From Dipteris shenzhenensis (lineage: Eukaryota; Polypodiophyta; Polypodiopsida; Gleicheniales): 64,000 nucleotides of DNA. A program made the translations under genes and the position numbers. Positions 9,920 to 22,600 of this stretch are shown here, one piece after another; position 1 is the first letter of the stretch; the number at the start of each line of letters is the position of its first letter. The stretch lies in NCBI GenBank assembly GCA_047967505.1, contig CM106541.1; one strand, 5' to 3'. The notes under the pieces were generated by a model that saw nothing but the letters and a program-made list of their open reading frames with translations, did not search any database and was not told where the DNA came from.

Positions 9920-11836
9920 ACGTGTAGTCGTGCTAGTAGGGATTGCTTCTACGTGGCGCAAACCAAATCAGTTGGAGACCAAATCTTGCGTGGATGTACG
10001 TCTAGGGTAGCCTAAGAGGTGTGTGAAGTTTCGTCCCCAACAGGGTTTAGGATTTAGGGTCCAGGGTTTAGGGTTTAGGGTTTAGGGTTTAGTCGTGCTA
10101 GTAGGGATTGCTTCTACGTGGCACAAACCAAATCAACTGGAGACCAAATCTTGCGTGGATGTACATCTAGGGTAGCCTAAGAGGCGTGTAAAGTTTCGTC
10201 CCCAACAGGGTTTAGGATTTAGGGTCCAGGGTTTAGGGTTTAGGGTTTAGGGTTTAGTCGTGCTAGTAGGGATTGCTTCTACGTGGCGCAAACCAAATCA
10301 GTTGGAGACCAAATATTGCGTTGATGTATGTCTAGGGTAGCCTAAGAGGTGTGTGAAGTTTTGTCCCCAACAGGGTTTAGGATTTAGGGTCCAGGGTTTA
10401 GGGTTTAGGGTTTAGTCGTGCTAGTAGGGATTGCTTCTACGTGGTGCAAAACAAATCAGTTGGAGACCAAATCTTGCGTGGATGTATATCTAGGGTAGCC
10501 TAAGAGGCGTGTGAAGTTTCGTCCCCAACAGGGTTTAGGATTTAGGGTCCAGGGTTTAGGGTTTAGGGTTTAGGGTTTAGGGTTTAGTCGTGCTAGTAGG
10601 GATTGCTTCTACGTGGCGCAAACCAAATCAGTTGGAGACCAAATCTTGCGTGGATGTACATCTAGGGTAGCCTAAGAGGCGTGTGAAGTTTCGTCCCCAA
10701 CAGGGTTTAGAATTTAGGGTCCAGGGTTTAGGGTTTAGGGTTTAGGGTTTAGCCGTGCTAGTAGGGATTGCTTCTACGTGGCGCAAACAAAATTAGTTGG
10801 AGACCAAATCTTGCGTGGATGTACGTCTAGGGTACCCTAAGAGGCGTGTAAAGTTTCGTGCCCAACAGGGTTTAGGATTTAGGGTCCAAGGTTTAGGGTT
10901 TAGGGTTTAGGGTTTAGTCGTGCTAGTAGAAATTGTAAAAATGTATGCATTTGTCCTTCCACGTGGCGCATACCAAATCAGTTGGAGACCAAATCTTGCA
11001 TGGATGTACGTCTAGGGTAGCCTAAGAGGCGTGTGAAGTTTCGTCCCCAACAGATAAGTCCACGTGTGTATTTCATTAGTACGTGCGCCATTTTTCATAC
11101 GTAGTCACGAGTGCTAGTAGGGATTGTAAAAATGTACGCAACTGTCCTTCCATGTGGCGCATACCAAATTAGTTGGGCACCAAATCTTGCGTGGATGTAC
11201 GTCTACGGTAGCCTAAGAGTTGTGCGAAGTTTCATTTCCAACAGATAAGTCCACACGCGTATTTCGTTAGTACATGCGCCATAGCTAATACGTAGTCGTG
11301 CTAGTAGGGATTGTAAAAATGTACGCATTGTACCTTCCACGTGGCGCATACCAAATCAGTTGGGCACCAAATCTTGCGTGGATGTACGTCTACGGTAGCC
11401 TGAGAGCCATGCAAAGTTTAATCTCCAACAGATAAGTCCACATGCATATTTGGTTAGTACGTGCGCCATTTCTCACACGTAGTCGTGCTAGTAGGGATTG
11501 TAAAAATGTACGCATTATACCTTCCACGTGGCGCATACCAAATAAGTTGGAGACCAAATCTTGCGTGGATGTATGTCTAGGGTGGCCTAAGAGTCGTGCG
11601 AAGTTTCATTCCCAACAGATAAATCCACATGCGTATTTCGTTAGTACATGCGCCATAGCTCATACGTAGTCGTGCTAGTAGGGATTGTAAAAATGTACAC
11701 AGCTGTCCTTCCATGTGGCGCATACCAAATCAGTTGGGCACCAAATCTTGCGTGGATGTACGTCTACGGTAGCCTAAGAGCCGTGCAAAGTTTAATCTCC
11801 AACTGATAAGTCCACATGCATATTTGGTTACTACGT
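9920..11836 (+). repeat. Satellite A array 1 with embedded TTTAGGG motifs
   Basis: Tandem units beginning GTCGTGCTAGTAGGGATTG and containing ACCAAATCTTGCGTGGATGT and GAAGTTTCGTCCCCAACAG. The first six units (starts ~9926, 10092, 10257, 10415, 10587, 10753) end in TTTAGGATTTAGGGTCC and then several copies of TTTAGGG. Their lengths (158, ~165, 172 bp) differ in steps of about seven, one telomere motif each. From ~10917 the units switch to a ~187-bp subtype with 'TGTAAAAATGTACGCA' and 'ATAAGTCCACA...TTAGTACGTGCGCC', without telomere motifs. A second array lies at 41512-45490. Confidence 0.92.
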
Positions 11837-11863
11837 ACACACCTATTTCATTAATTTTGGACT
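11837..11863 (+). repeat. Left inverted terminus of proposed giant element
   Basis: The 22 bp at 11842-11863 (starting CCTATTTCATTAATTTTG) are exactly the reverse complement of 41490-41511. Five further outer bases match 4 of 5. Satellite A lies immediately outside both ends. No target-site duplication is apparent, and satellite A itself contains the related string TATTTCATTA, so part of the match could derive from the satellite. Confidence 0.55.
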
Positions 11864-11967
11864 TTTTGTGTTGTTTTTGGATGAAGCCCAAAAATCCTTC
11901 CCAAATGAAAACTTTACTTTATGAAAATATCCTTTCCAAATCAAAATTTTACTTTCTAAAAAGTTTC

Positions 11968-12327
11968 TTCCCAAATCAAAAGTTCACTTTGTGGCACTGT
12001 CATATTCACATAAAAATATTGTTTTTTCAATCTATACTTTTGCACCAACATGCAAGAATTTGAAATAATCCTATATTAGAAATTCTAGCTATATCTAAGT
12101 TATTTGTTAATTTAATTATTTTTAATATTTTTCCTTGACGTTTTTCCTTCCCAAATCAAAAGTTCACTTTGTGGCTCTATCATATTCACATACAAATATT
12201 GTTTTTTCAATCTATACTTTTGCACCAACATGCAAGAATTTGAAATAATCCTATATTAGAAATTCTAGCTATATCTAAGTTATTTGTTAATTTAATTATT
12301 TTAAATATTTTTCCTTGACGTTTTTCG
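11968..12327. repeat. Two 180-bp direct repeats near the left terminus
   Basis: CTTCCCAAATCAAAAGTTCA starts at 11968 and again at 12148, and the two 180-bp copies are almost identical. The unit contains 'ATTGTTTTTTCAATCTATAC'. The sequence is AT-rich and noncoding. Confidence 0.9.
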
Positions 12328-12604
12328 TTGACGTGATAAATTTATAAATCCATGAAAGGAGACTTAAATATTTCATGAAAATAACATTGTCACTCGGCAA
12401 TATGCACAAAATTTAACAAAACTTTTAATAAATAGAAAGAAGACATGATGCCATAAGACCAAAGAGGGATAATAGCAATTGTAGCTTTATGTATATGATT
12501 ACATTGAGAGACGTTGCTCTTAGCTAGAGTCTTTATATCCAAAATGATATAGATTGAACATATGTTTACAATTTAAATTGTTGCTCTTAAAGAGCCTCAA
12601 TTCG

Positions 12605-13020
12605 TGCCATCTGCATAATTTGACACCCCATTGTCTTATTGCTCAATGTCACGACAGTCCCTTGCCAGTTGCCATCTGCATAATTTGACCTAGGCTTGTC
12701 TTGCCAAGCCTTGCCCCTTGGGTGCATTGACTCCCCATTGTCTTATTGCTCAATGCGATAGTCCCTTGCCAGGTGCCATCTGCATTAACTCCCTGTTGTC
12801 TTGCCAAGCCTTGACCCTTGGGTGACATCCAGTGCAAAATACAGGTGCCATCTGCATTAACTCCCACAAGTTATCTTGCCAAGCCTTGCCCCTTGGGTGC
12901 ATTGACTCCCCATTGTCTTATTGCTCAATGTGATAGTCCCTTGCCAGGTGCCATCTGCATTAACTCCCTATTGTCTTGGCAAGCCTTGACCCTTGGGTGA
13001 CATCCAGTGCATATTTTGAC
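12605..13020. repeat. Minisatellite downstream of the DUF7869-like gene
   Basis: Phrases such as TGCCATCTGCATTAACTCCC, GTCTTGCCAAGCCTTGCCCC and TTGGGTGCATTGACTCCCC recur three to five times in shuffled order with ~60-120 bp periodicity. Frames across it (GVNADGT repeats) are artefacts. It lies at the 3' side of the leftward gene at 13108-16578. Confidence 0.85.
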
Positions 13021-13107
13021 TCTCATTTGACATACGAGGTGATGACTCTGATTATAATTGTCTTGGATTGGCTCCTTGCCTAGTACCCAAATAAAATCCT
13101 TCTGAAA

Positions 13108-16100
13108 TCATGGACATTCTTCATTTGCGCTATCTCCTTCTACTTCCTCCATGGCGAGCATCCTTAAAAATTCGTGTATATGCAAAATAGTTTGCTGTGG
13201 TATTTTTATTTTTCCTTCTACCTCATATCCCATGTGCTTCTTTGATTTCTTTGCCCTTGAATGCCAAGACACTATGATTGTCTCCGTCGAAACTTGAGAG
13301 ACTGCTTCATCATTTGGGACCCACTCCTTCATTATACAATTAGTATATAATGTGTTGTTATCCATATTCTCCTTCCTGCCCTTTGGCTCATACCATACCG
13401 CTGTAAATGTTGTAGCTCTCCCTTGGTCATCTCTTTGCACATCAACTACTTTTGCAACCCAAAACTTCACATTCTCATATTCATCATCCGATGGCCGAAC
13501 CACAACAAAACAATCAACCTCTATATCTACTTGTGGCATAAACTCTCTCTTCTTCGGTCCACAATATGGACGTGGGAGTAATGATACAAAATCATTTTCA
13601 AAGACTGGAGCTGGGTGCAAATCGTTATGAACATTTGGCCAAAACATATTGCATTCTTCCTTGACATCCTTTGAGCCTCGCATTCTCTCAAGGTCCTTTA
13701 TTAAATTTCGTGTCTTGTTAATTACAGTGGTAGTGTGTTCTCTCCAAGTAGGCTTCGAATCAGGATATCTCTAGAGCATTTCCTCTTTGTATGTAATAAA
13801 TGCTTTTAATCCATCTATTTCACAATTAGACCTCTCATTAAATTCTTGTATAGGAGCCCATGTTGGATACCTTTCCTTGCTGGGAATTGAAGTTAAGAGA
13901 CTGTGAGGTTCTTCAGGTTCCCATTTTGTATCATGAGAATACTGTTGCCATTGCATTACGGGTTTTTCATCTTTAAAAAAAAAACAAAAGTAGTGTGGAT
14001 TGGTATGACCTGTCAATGCATCACCACCCGTTTGTATGAAAGGTAGAATGAAGCTCTTCCAATCATACATTCTTTCGAGCCTCTCACATACTGTACTTTC
14101 CTTACGACCACCAACTTGCCTGCCACATCTTCTTACCAAGTCATCTATTGTCTCCACATCCTTGCATTTAAGCTCCCTTGAGACTGTGCTAAAAACCTGA
14201 TCGATATCCTCATGTGTATGCCCAACATACAAAAATCCACATTCGACCTCATTGAAGATTCGATGAGCAACTAGCATGGAGCAGAAGGCAAACATAAGTA
14301 CATTCTTATTTTCTCGCCAGCAATTATCAGCTTGTATTCTCAAAGTCGGTGGCAGGCGACCTTTTTCTGCATGTACATTGCGAATTGCCTTCATAATAGA
14401 TGTTACAACTTGATTGCTATCATGTAGATGCAAGGAATCAATCCATATATCTGCAAAGAACTTAATTCCATGCACTAACACTCCACATAGATGTGTCTTT
14501 AGAAAGTGCTTTCCTTGTAATTTAGGTGGAGTGGCAACAAAACGAGGCAATGTTGTTGTATTCTGATCCATGCCATCTACAATAAGGCACATGTAGTCAT
14601 CAGGATGTGAAATAGCTTGCTCCTTCCAAAATGCATATTTTTGTCTGGAATGTGGAATAAGGTCATGATGAGATTTTTGGTTTTTTTTGTATAATTCCCT
14701 TTGATTTGGACATGTTGCACTCTCAATCGCTCGCTTTAAATCATCACAGACATTGCACTTTGACATTTTTTGCCTCCTTGGGATTTTAACATATCGAAAG
14801 TTCTTCTTCCAAAGAGTATACAAAGTATGAGAAGAAGCTACAGCATCCCCTCTTTGCCTTTGCTTTTCTGCAATAGAGTCAAATACTTCGAGCTTTGTCA
14901 AGCCCATTGGAAGGTGCATTTCAGTGATCGTGTCACCGTTAGGGAGTTTGGTAGATATATGGGGTTGAGGCAAAGCATTTTCATGTATGAAGTCTTGTAA
15001 AATTGCTGCTGCCCTGACAGTTGAGATTCTTGATTTGGACCTTCCTCTATTACCGTGAATGCTAAATTTGTTGCCGCCCTTTGCCTTGGTGACTAAATCC
15101 CAATATGTACCATGGGATAATCCAGTAATATTGCGATATGCCTTATTGCAAATCCTTTTTCCATTTACGAGAGGTTTTACCTTTTGTCTTGAACTTAGCC
15201 TTTTATTGCCATTCTGAAGAAAGCAAGAGAGACTTGTGAGAAGGTATTCATTTCTTTCGCTTCCCCTTCTTTGCCACACGTGTCCTCTACATTCCCTGAT
15301 GTCTGCAAGATCAATGAAGCGCATACATCTTCACTTGCAACATAGATATCCCAATGCATTTAACATGTTCTCCTCCTTCATTACTCTCTTCCTCTTTGGT
15401 TGCTTTTGTGGATCTGCCTGGATTCTCTTTCTCTTCATGCATATGTATGACCGTTTTCGTTCCTCGTGCACATTGTTATCTGTATTTATGCACTTCTTCT
15501 CCTCACATTTGTTTGTAACCAAGCATCCATGATTGGTCGTTGCATCCTTGTTCATATCACAATCAAAGTTAAATACTAAATAATCCTCTGTTGATCTCAT
15601 CCTCATTTTTAACATACTCTTAGGACCATTCAATGAATTCAATATTCTACGAGAGTATTGAGAACCTTGAAACTCTTCCACTCCTGAGAGAGCATCACTC
15701 ATTGGGACATCTTGCATGGCTTTCACAAATCCACAACCTTGATTGACACCAGGTTTGTTAATATGCATGAACTCATCCACACTTGACAAGACATCGCTAT
15801 TGAAACCTTTGCCCTTCTCACTGTGCAAGAATTCATCCACCCCAGATAAGGCTTCGCTTCTAAAATCATTTTGTTTCTTGGAACCAATGAACTCATCCAC
15901 TCCAGATAAGATGTCACTTCTATAATTGAGTATATTGAAATCATCCACATTTGAAGTGATAGAGCCTGGCACATGGGCACGCTTTTTAGGTCCTTTGATA
16001 TTGTAGTATGCGTTGTCTTTATCATTGAAAACCACGTGCCTCTTTCTCATGTTTAAAAATTGCATGCTCCATCTCATATTCTTGCCTACCTCATAGTAGG

Positions 16101-16578
16101 GATCACATAAGGATGTTATGTTATCAACCATACCATCATCAGTGACTTTTAGAATCCTCATCTCTGCAAATGACCATTGCTCCACTTGTTCAAATCCCAA
16201 TACTTCACCTTCTGCTACAATCTTATTTGCAAATGACCTCATTTGTAAAATGTCCCCTATAGTAAAATCCAAGGTGGTGCACTTTGTATTCTTGATAATG
16301 TCTGTTGCATAAGTCTCATCTTTGTCCCATGCTATAAATGATTTGTTGGATGTATTGTAGGGCATAACATCTCCAAGTGTTTCCATATCTCCACATTTAT
16401 ACTTTAGCTCAACATGTGCGCTAAGAATCTTTGATACAGTAACTGCTACCTTATCTTCGCCAAGTCTTCGAAAGTGGCAAAGTGAATTGGGATCACTATC
16501 ATGGATTGTAGCAAATGCAACTACTTCTCTTTTGCTACATAAAATCACATCCATCCCTGGAACAAAATCTATAGCCAT
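13108..16578 (-). pseudogene. DUF7869-like protein, candidate DDE/RNase H-fold recombinase
   Basis: One minus-strand register stays open for ~1157 codons apart from two stops: TGA at 15331-15333 and TAG at 13771-13773. The start chosen is the ATG at 16578 (MAIDFVPGMD), 8 codons inside the open frame; an acceptor-like CACTGCAG lies ~30 bp upstream. The N-terminal ~420 residues contain four (D)xLSGVDEF-type repeats and a basic tail. The central part has CNVC and the DUF7869 landmarks: VDGMDQ (Asp at 14575-14577), QADNCWRENKN (Asp at 14326-14328) and VGHTHEDIDQVFS (~14199-14237). The spacing and acidic residues resemble an RNase H-like DDE core, but that activity is my inference. A C-terminal region (13.1-13.7 kb) looks like a small reader-type domain. 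It lies 1.2 kb inside the left inverted terminus and is transcribed outward. The two stops mean this copy is probably dead unless suppressed or spliced. Confidence 0.75.
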
Positions 16579-16689
16579 CTCCTTTGTGAGAGTCCTTCGC
16601 AAGCAAGCTGCAGTGGAAACAATTACATAAATATTAGTCTCTTTTTAATAATCTACTTATTTATTATAATTTTTAATTAGTACTTAATT

Positions 16690-19600
16690 TATTAGTGGGA
16701 GAAGTTATCCGATCAAGTACTCATCAGATGGACATGCCAAGTTATCCTTTGCATGGTCAATCAAGCATTAAATACTATTTTTGCTCTAGTGTCATGCACA
16801 TCCGTAAAATAACATGAGCCTACTAGGTACGTTATCCAATCAAGCACTAATGGGATGCGGGTGCCACTTTGCATGTAAGTCAATTCCACCTAGTTGAGGT
16901 GTACAAAAAGTGTTGTGCCCATCGGATATGCTTTGCATGGTCCATCGAGCATTAAATACTATTTTTGCTCCTGTCATGCACATCCATAAAAAAAACATGC
17001 TGCTAGGTGTGTTATTCGATCAAGTACTTATGCGATGGGAATGCCACTTTGCATGTAAGTCAATTCCACCTAGTTGAAGGTGTGTGCAAAGTATTGTGCC
17101 CATCCAATATGCTTTGCATTGTCGATCAAGCATAACACACTATTTCTGCCTTACTGTCATGCACAACCATATAAAAACACGGCCATAGGTGTGTTATTCA
17201 AATAAGTACTTATCAGATGGGGGCTCCACTTTGCACACAAGTCCGTTTTAACTACGTTGAGGTGTGTGCAAAGTATTGTCACCATCGGATATGATTTGCA
17301 TGGTCGATCACGCATTATACACCATTTTTTCCCTAATGATATGCACATTCGCACAAAAACACGCCATTAGGTGTGTTATCTGACCAAGTACTTATCGGAT
17401 GGGTGTGCCTCATTGAGAACATTTCAATACCACCTAGGTTGAGGCGTAAAAAAAGTTTTGTGCCCATTGGATATCCTTTGCATGGTCAATCGAGCATCAA
17501 ATATACTATTTTTACTCTAGTGTCATGCACATCCGTCAAAAAACACGCTGCTAGGTATGTTATATGATCAAGCACTTATGGGATGGGCGTGCCACTTTGC
17601 TTGTAAGTTGATTCTACCTAGTTGAAGGTGTGTGCAAAGTATTGTGCCCATCGGATATGCTTTGCATTGTCGATCAAGCATAAAACACCGTTTTTGTCTT
17701 AGTGTCATGCACATTTGTCAAAAAACGCAGTCCTAGATGTGTTATTCAAAACTAGTACTTATCGGATGGCGGCTCCAGTTTGCACGCAAGTTTGTTTCAA
17801 CTAGGTTGAGGTGTGTGCAAAGTATTGTCACCATCGGATATGATTTGCATGGTCGATCACGCATTATACACCGTTTTCTCCCTAGTGGTATGCACATCCG
17901 CAAAAAAACACGCCCTTAGGTATGTTATCTGACCAAGTACTTATCGGATGGGTGTACCTCTTTGACAACATTTTAATACCACCTAGGTTGAGGTATAAGA
18001 AAAGTATTATGCCCATCGGATATGCTTTGCATGGTCGATCGAGCATTAAATACCATTTTTGCCTTAGTGCCATGCACATCCGTAAAAAAACACGCTGCTA
18101 GGTGTGTTATCCGATCAAGAACTTATGCGATGGGAATGCCACTTTGCATGTGAGTCAATTACACCTAGTTGAAGATGTGTGCAGAGTATCGTGCCCATCC
18201 GATATGCTTTGCATGGTTGATCGAGCATTAAATACCATTTTTGCCTTAGTGCCATGCACATCCGTAAAAAAACACGCTGCTAGGTGTGTTATCTGATCAA
18301 GCACTTATGCGATGGGCGTGCCACTTTGCATGTAAGTCAATTACACCTAGTTGAAGGTGTGTGCAAAGTATTGTGTTCATCGGATATGCTTTGTATTGTC
18401 GATCAAGCATAACACACCGTTTCTGCCTTAGTGTCATGCACAACCATATAAAAATACGGCCATAGGTGTGATATTGAAATAAGCACTTATCAGATGGGGG
18501 ATCCACTTTGCACGCAAGTTTGTTTCAACTACATTGAGGTGCATGCAACATATTGTCACCATCGGATATGATTTGCATGGTCGATCACGCATTATACACC
18601 ATTTTTTTCCTAATGATATGCACATCCGCAAAAAAACACGCCATTAGGTGTGTTATTTGACCAAGTACTTATCGGATGGGTGTGCCTCATTGAGAACATT
18701 TCAATACCACCTAGGTTGAGGCATACAAAAAGTTTTGTGCCCATCGGATATCATTTGCATGGTCGATCGAGCATTAAATACTTTTTTTACTCTAGTGTCA
18801 TGCACATCCGTCAAAAAACACGCTGCTAGGTATGTTATCCGATCAAGCACTTATGGGATGGGCGTGCCACTTTGCATGTAAGTCTATTCCACAAGTTTGA
18901 AGGTGTGTGCAAAGTATCGTGCCCATCGGATATGCTTTGCATGGTCGATCGAGCATTAAATACCATTTTTGCCTTAGTGCCATGCACATCCGTAAAAAAA
19001 CACGCTGCTAGGTGTGTTATCTGATCAAGCACTTATGCGATGGGCATGCCACTTTGCATGTAAGTCAATTACACCTAGTTGAAGGTGTGTGCAAAGTATT
19101 GTGTTCATCGGATATGCTTTGCATTGTCGATCAAGCATAACACACCGTTTTTGCCTTAGTGTCATGCACAACCATATAAAAACACGGCCATAGGTGTGTT
19201 ATTCAAATAAGTACTTATCAGATGGGGGCTCCACTTTGCACGCAAGTCCGTTTTAGCTACATTGAGGTGCGTGCAAAGTATTGTCACCATTGGATATGAT
19301 TTGCATGGTCGATCACGCATTATACACCATTTTTTTCCTAATGATATGCACATCCGCAAAAAAACACGCCATTAGGTGTGTTATCTGACCAAGTACTTAT
19401 CGAATGGGTGTGCATCATTGAGAACATTTCAATACCATCTAGGTTAAGGCGTACAAAAAGTTTTGTGCCCATCAGATATGCTTTGCATGGTCGATCGAGC
19501 ATTAAATACTATTTTTGCTCTAGTGTCATGCACATCCGTCAAAAAACACGTTGCTAGGTATGTAATCCAATCAAGCACTTATGGGATGCGCGTGCCGCTT

Positions 19601-22600
19601 TGCATATAAGTCTATTCCACCTAGTTGAAGGTGTGTGCAAAGTATCATGCCCATCGGATATGCTTTGCATGGTGGATCGAGCATTAAATACCATTTTTGC
19701 CTTAGTGCCATGCACATCCGTAAAAAAACACGCTGCTAGGTGTGTTATCTGACCAATTACTTATCGGATGGGTGTGCCTCATTGTGAACATTTCAATACC
19801 ACCTAGGTTGAGGCGTACAAAAAGTTTTGTGCCCATCGGATATGCTTTGCATGGTCGATCGAGCATTAAATACTATTTTTGCTCTAGTGTCATGCACATC
19901 CGTCAAAAAACACGCTTCTAGGTATGTTATCCGATCAAGAACTTATGGGATGGGCGTGCCACTTTGCATGTAAGTCAATTCCACCTAGTTGAAGGTATGT
20001 GCAAAGTATTGTGCCCATCGAATATGCTTTGCATTGTCGATCAAGCATAAAACACCGTTTTTGCCTTGGTGTCATGCACAACCATGAAAAAACACGGTCC
20101 TAGGTGTATTATTCAAACTAGTACTTATCGGATAAGGGCTCCAATTTGCACACAAGTCCTTTTCCACTAGGTTGAGGTGTGTGCAAAGTATTGTCACCAT
20201 CGGATATGATTTGCATGGTTGATCACGCATTATACACCGTTTTTTTCCTAGTGTTATGCACATCCGCAAAAAAACACGCCCTTAGGTATGTTATCTGACC
20301 AAGTACTTATCGGATGGGTGTGCCTCTTTGAAAACATTTTAATACCACCTAGGTTGAGGTATGAGAAAAGTATTATGCCCATCGGATATGCTTTGCATGG
20401 TCGATCGAGCAGTAAATACCATTTTTGCCTTAGTGCCATGCACATCCGTAAAAAAACACGCTCCTAGGTGTGTTATCCGATCAAGCACTTATGCGATGGG
20501 AATGCCACTTTGCATGTAAGTCAATTCCACCTAGTTGAAAGTGTGTGCAAAGTATTGTGCCCATCAGATATCCTTTGCATGGTCAATCGAGTATTAAATA
20601 CTATTTTTACTCTAGTGTCATGCACATCCGTCAAAAAACACGCTGCTAGGTATGTTATCCAATCAAGAACTTATGGGATGGGCGTGCCACTTTGCATGTA
20701 AGTTGATTCTACCTAGTTGAAGGTGTGTGCAAAGTATTGTGCCCATCGGATATGCTTTGCATTGTCGATCAAGCATAAAACACCGTTTTTGCCTTGGTGT
20801 CATGCACAACCATGAAAAAACACGGTCCTAGGTGTATTATTCAAACTAGTACTTATCGGATGGGGGCTCCAGTTTGCACGCAAGTCCTTTTCCACTAGGT
20901 TGAGGTGTGTGCAAAGTATTGTCACCATCGGATATGATTTGCATGGTTGATCGCGCATTATACACCGTTTTTTCCCTAGTGGTATGCACATCCGCAAAAA
21001 AACACGCCCTTAGGTATGTTATCTGACCAAGTACTTATCGGATGGGTGTGCCTCTTTGACAACATTTTAATACAACCTAAGTTGAGGTATAGGAAAAGTA
21101 TTATACCCATTGGATATGCTTTGCATGGTCGATCGAGCAGTAAATACCATTTTTGCCTTAGTGCCATGCACATCCGTAAAAAAACACGCTGCTAAGTGTG
21201 TTATCCGATCAAGCACTTATGCGATGGGAATGCCACTTTGCATGTAATTCAATTCCACCTAGTTGAAGGTGTGTGCAAAGTATCGTGCCAATCGGATATG
21301 CTTTGCATGGTCGATCGAGCATTAAATACCATTTTTGCCTTAGTGCCATGCACATCCGTAAAAAAACACACTTCTACGTGTGTTATCTGATCAAGCACTT
21401 ATGCGATGGGCGTGCCACTTTTCATGTAAGTCAATTCCACCTAGTTGAAGGTGTGTGCAAAGTATTGTGCCCATCGGATATGCTTTGCATGGTCGATCGA
21501 CCATTAAATACTATTTTTGCTCTAGTTTCATGCACATCCGTAAAAAAACACGCTGATAGGTATGTTATCCAATCAAGCACTTATGGGATGGGCGTGCCAC
21601 TTTGCATGTAAGTCAATTCCACCTAGTTAAAGGTGTGTGCAAAGTATTGTGCCCATCGGATATGCTTTGCATGGTTGATCGAGCATTAAATACCATTTTT
21701 GCCTTAGTGCCATGCACATCCGTAAAAAAACACGCTGCTAGGTGTGTTATCTGATCAAGCACTTATGCGATGGGCGTGCCACTTTGCATGTAAGTCAATT
21801 ATACCTAGTTGAAGGTGTGTGCAAAGTATCGTGCCCATCGGATATGCTTTGCATTGTCGATCAAGCATAACACACTGTTTTTGCCTTAGTGTCATGCACA
21901 ACCATATAAAAACACAGCCATAGGTGTGTTATTCAAATAAATACTTATCAGATGGGGCCTCCACTTTGCACGCAAGTACGTTTTAACTACGTTGAGGTGC
22001 GTGCAAAGTATTGTCACCATCGGATATGATTTACATGGTCGATCACGCATTATACATCATTTTTTCCCTAATGATATGCACATTCGCAAAAAAACACGCC
22101 ATTAGGTGTTATCTGACCAAGTACTTATCGGATGGGTGTGCCTCATTGAGAACATTTCAATACCACCTAGGTTGAGGCGTACAAAAAGTTTTGTGCCCAT
22201 CAGATATCCTTTGCATGGTCGATCGAGCATTAAATTCTATTTTTACTCTAGTGTCATGCACATCCGTCAAAACACGCTGCTAGGTATGTTATCCGATCAA
22301 GCACTTATGGGATGGGCGTGCCACTTTGCATGTAAGTCAATTCTACCTAGTTGAAGGTGTGTGCAAAGTATTGTGCCCATCGGATATGCTTTGCATTGTC
22401 GATCAAGCATAAAACACCGTTTTTGTCTTAGTGTCATGCACATTCGTAAAAAAACACAGTCCTAGATGTGTTATTCAAACTAGTACTTATCGGATGGGGG
22501 CTCTAGTTTGCACGCAAGTCCGTTTCAACTAGGTTGAGGTGTGTGCAAAGTATTGTCACCTTCGGATATGATTTGCATGGTTGATCAAGCATAACACACC

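Noticed and set aside
10020-10920. TTTAGGG runs as a true or former chromosome end
   Set aside because: Runs are only about three to five motifs long and embedded regularly in a 158-172 bp satellite unit, not a telomere tract.
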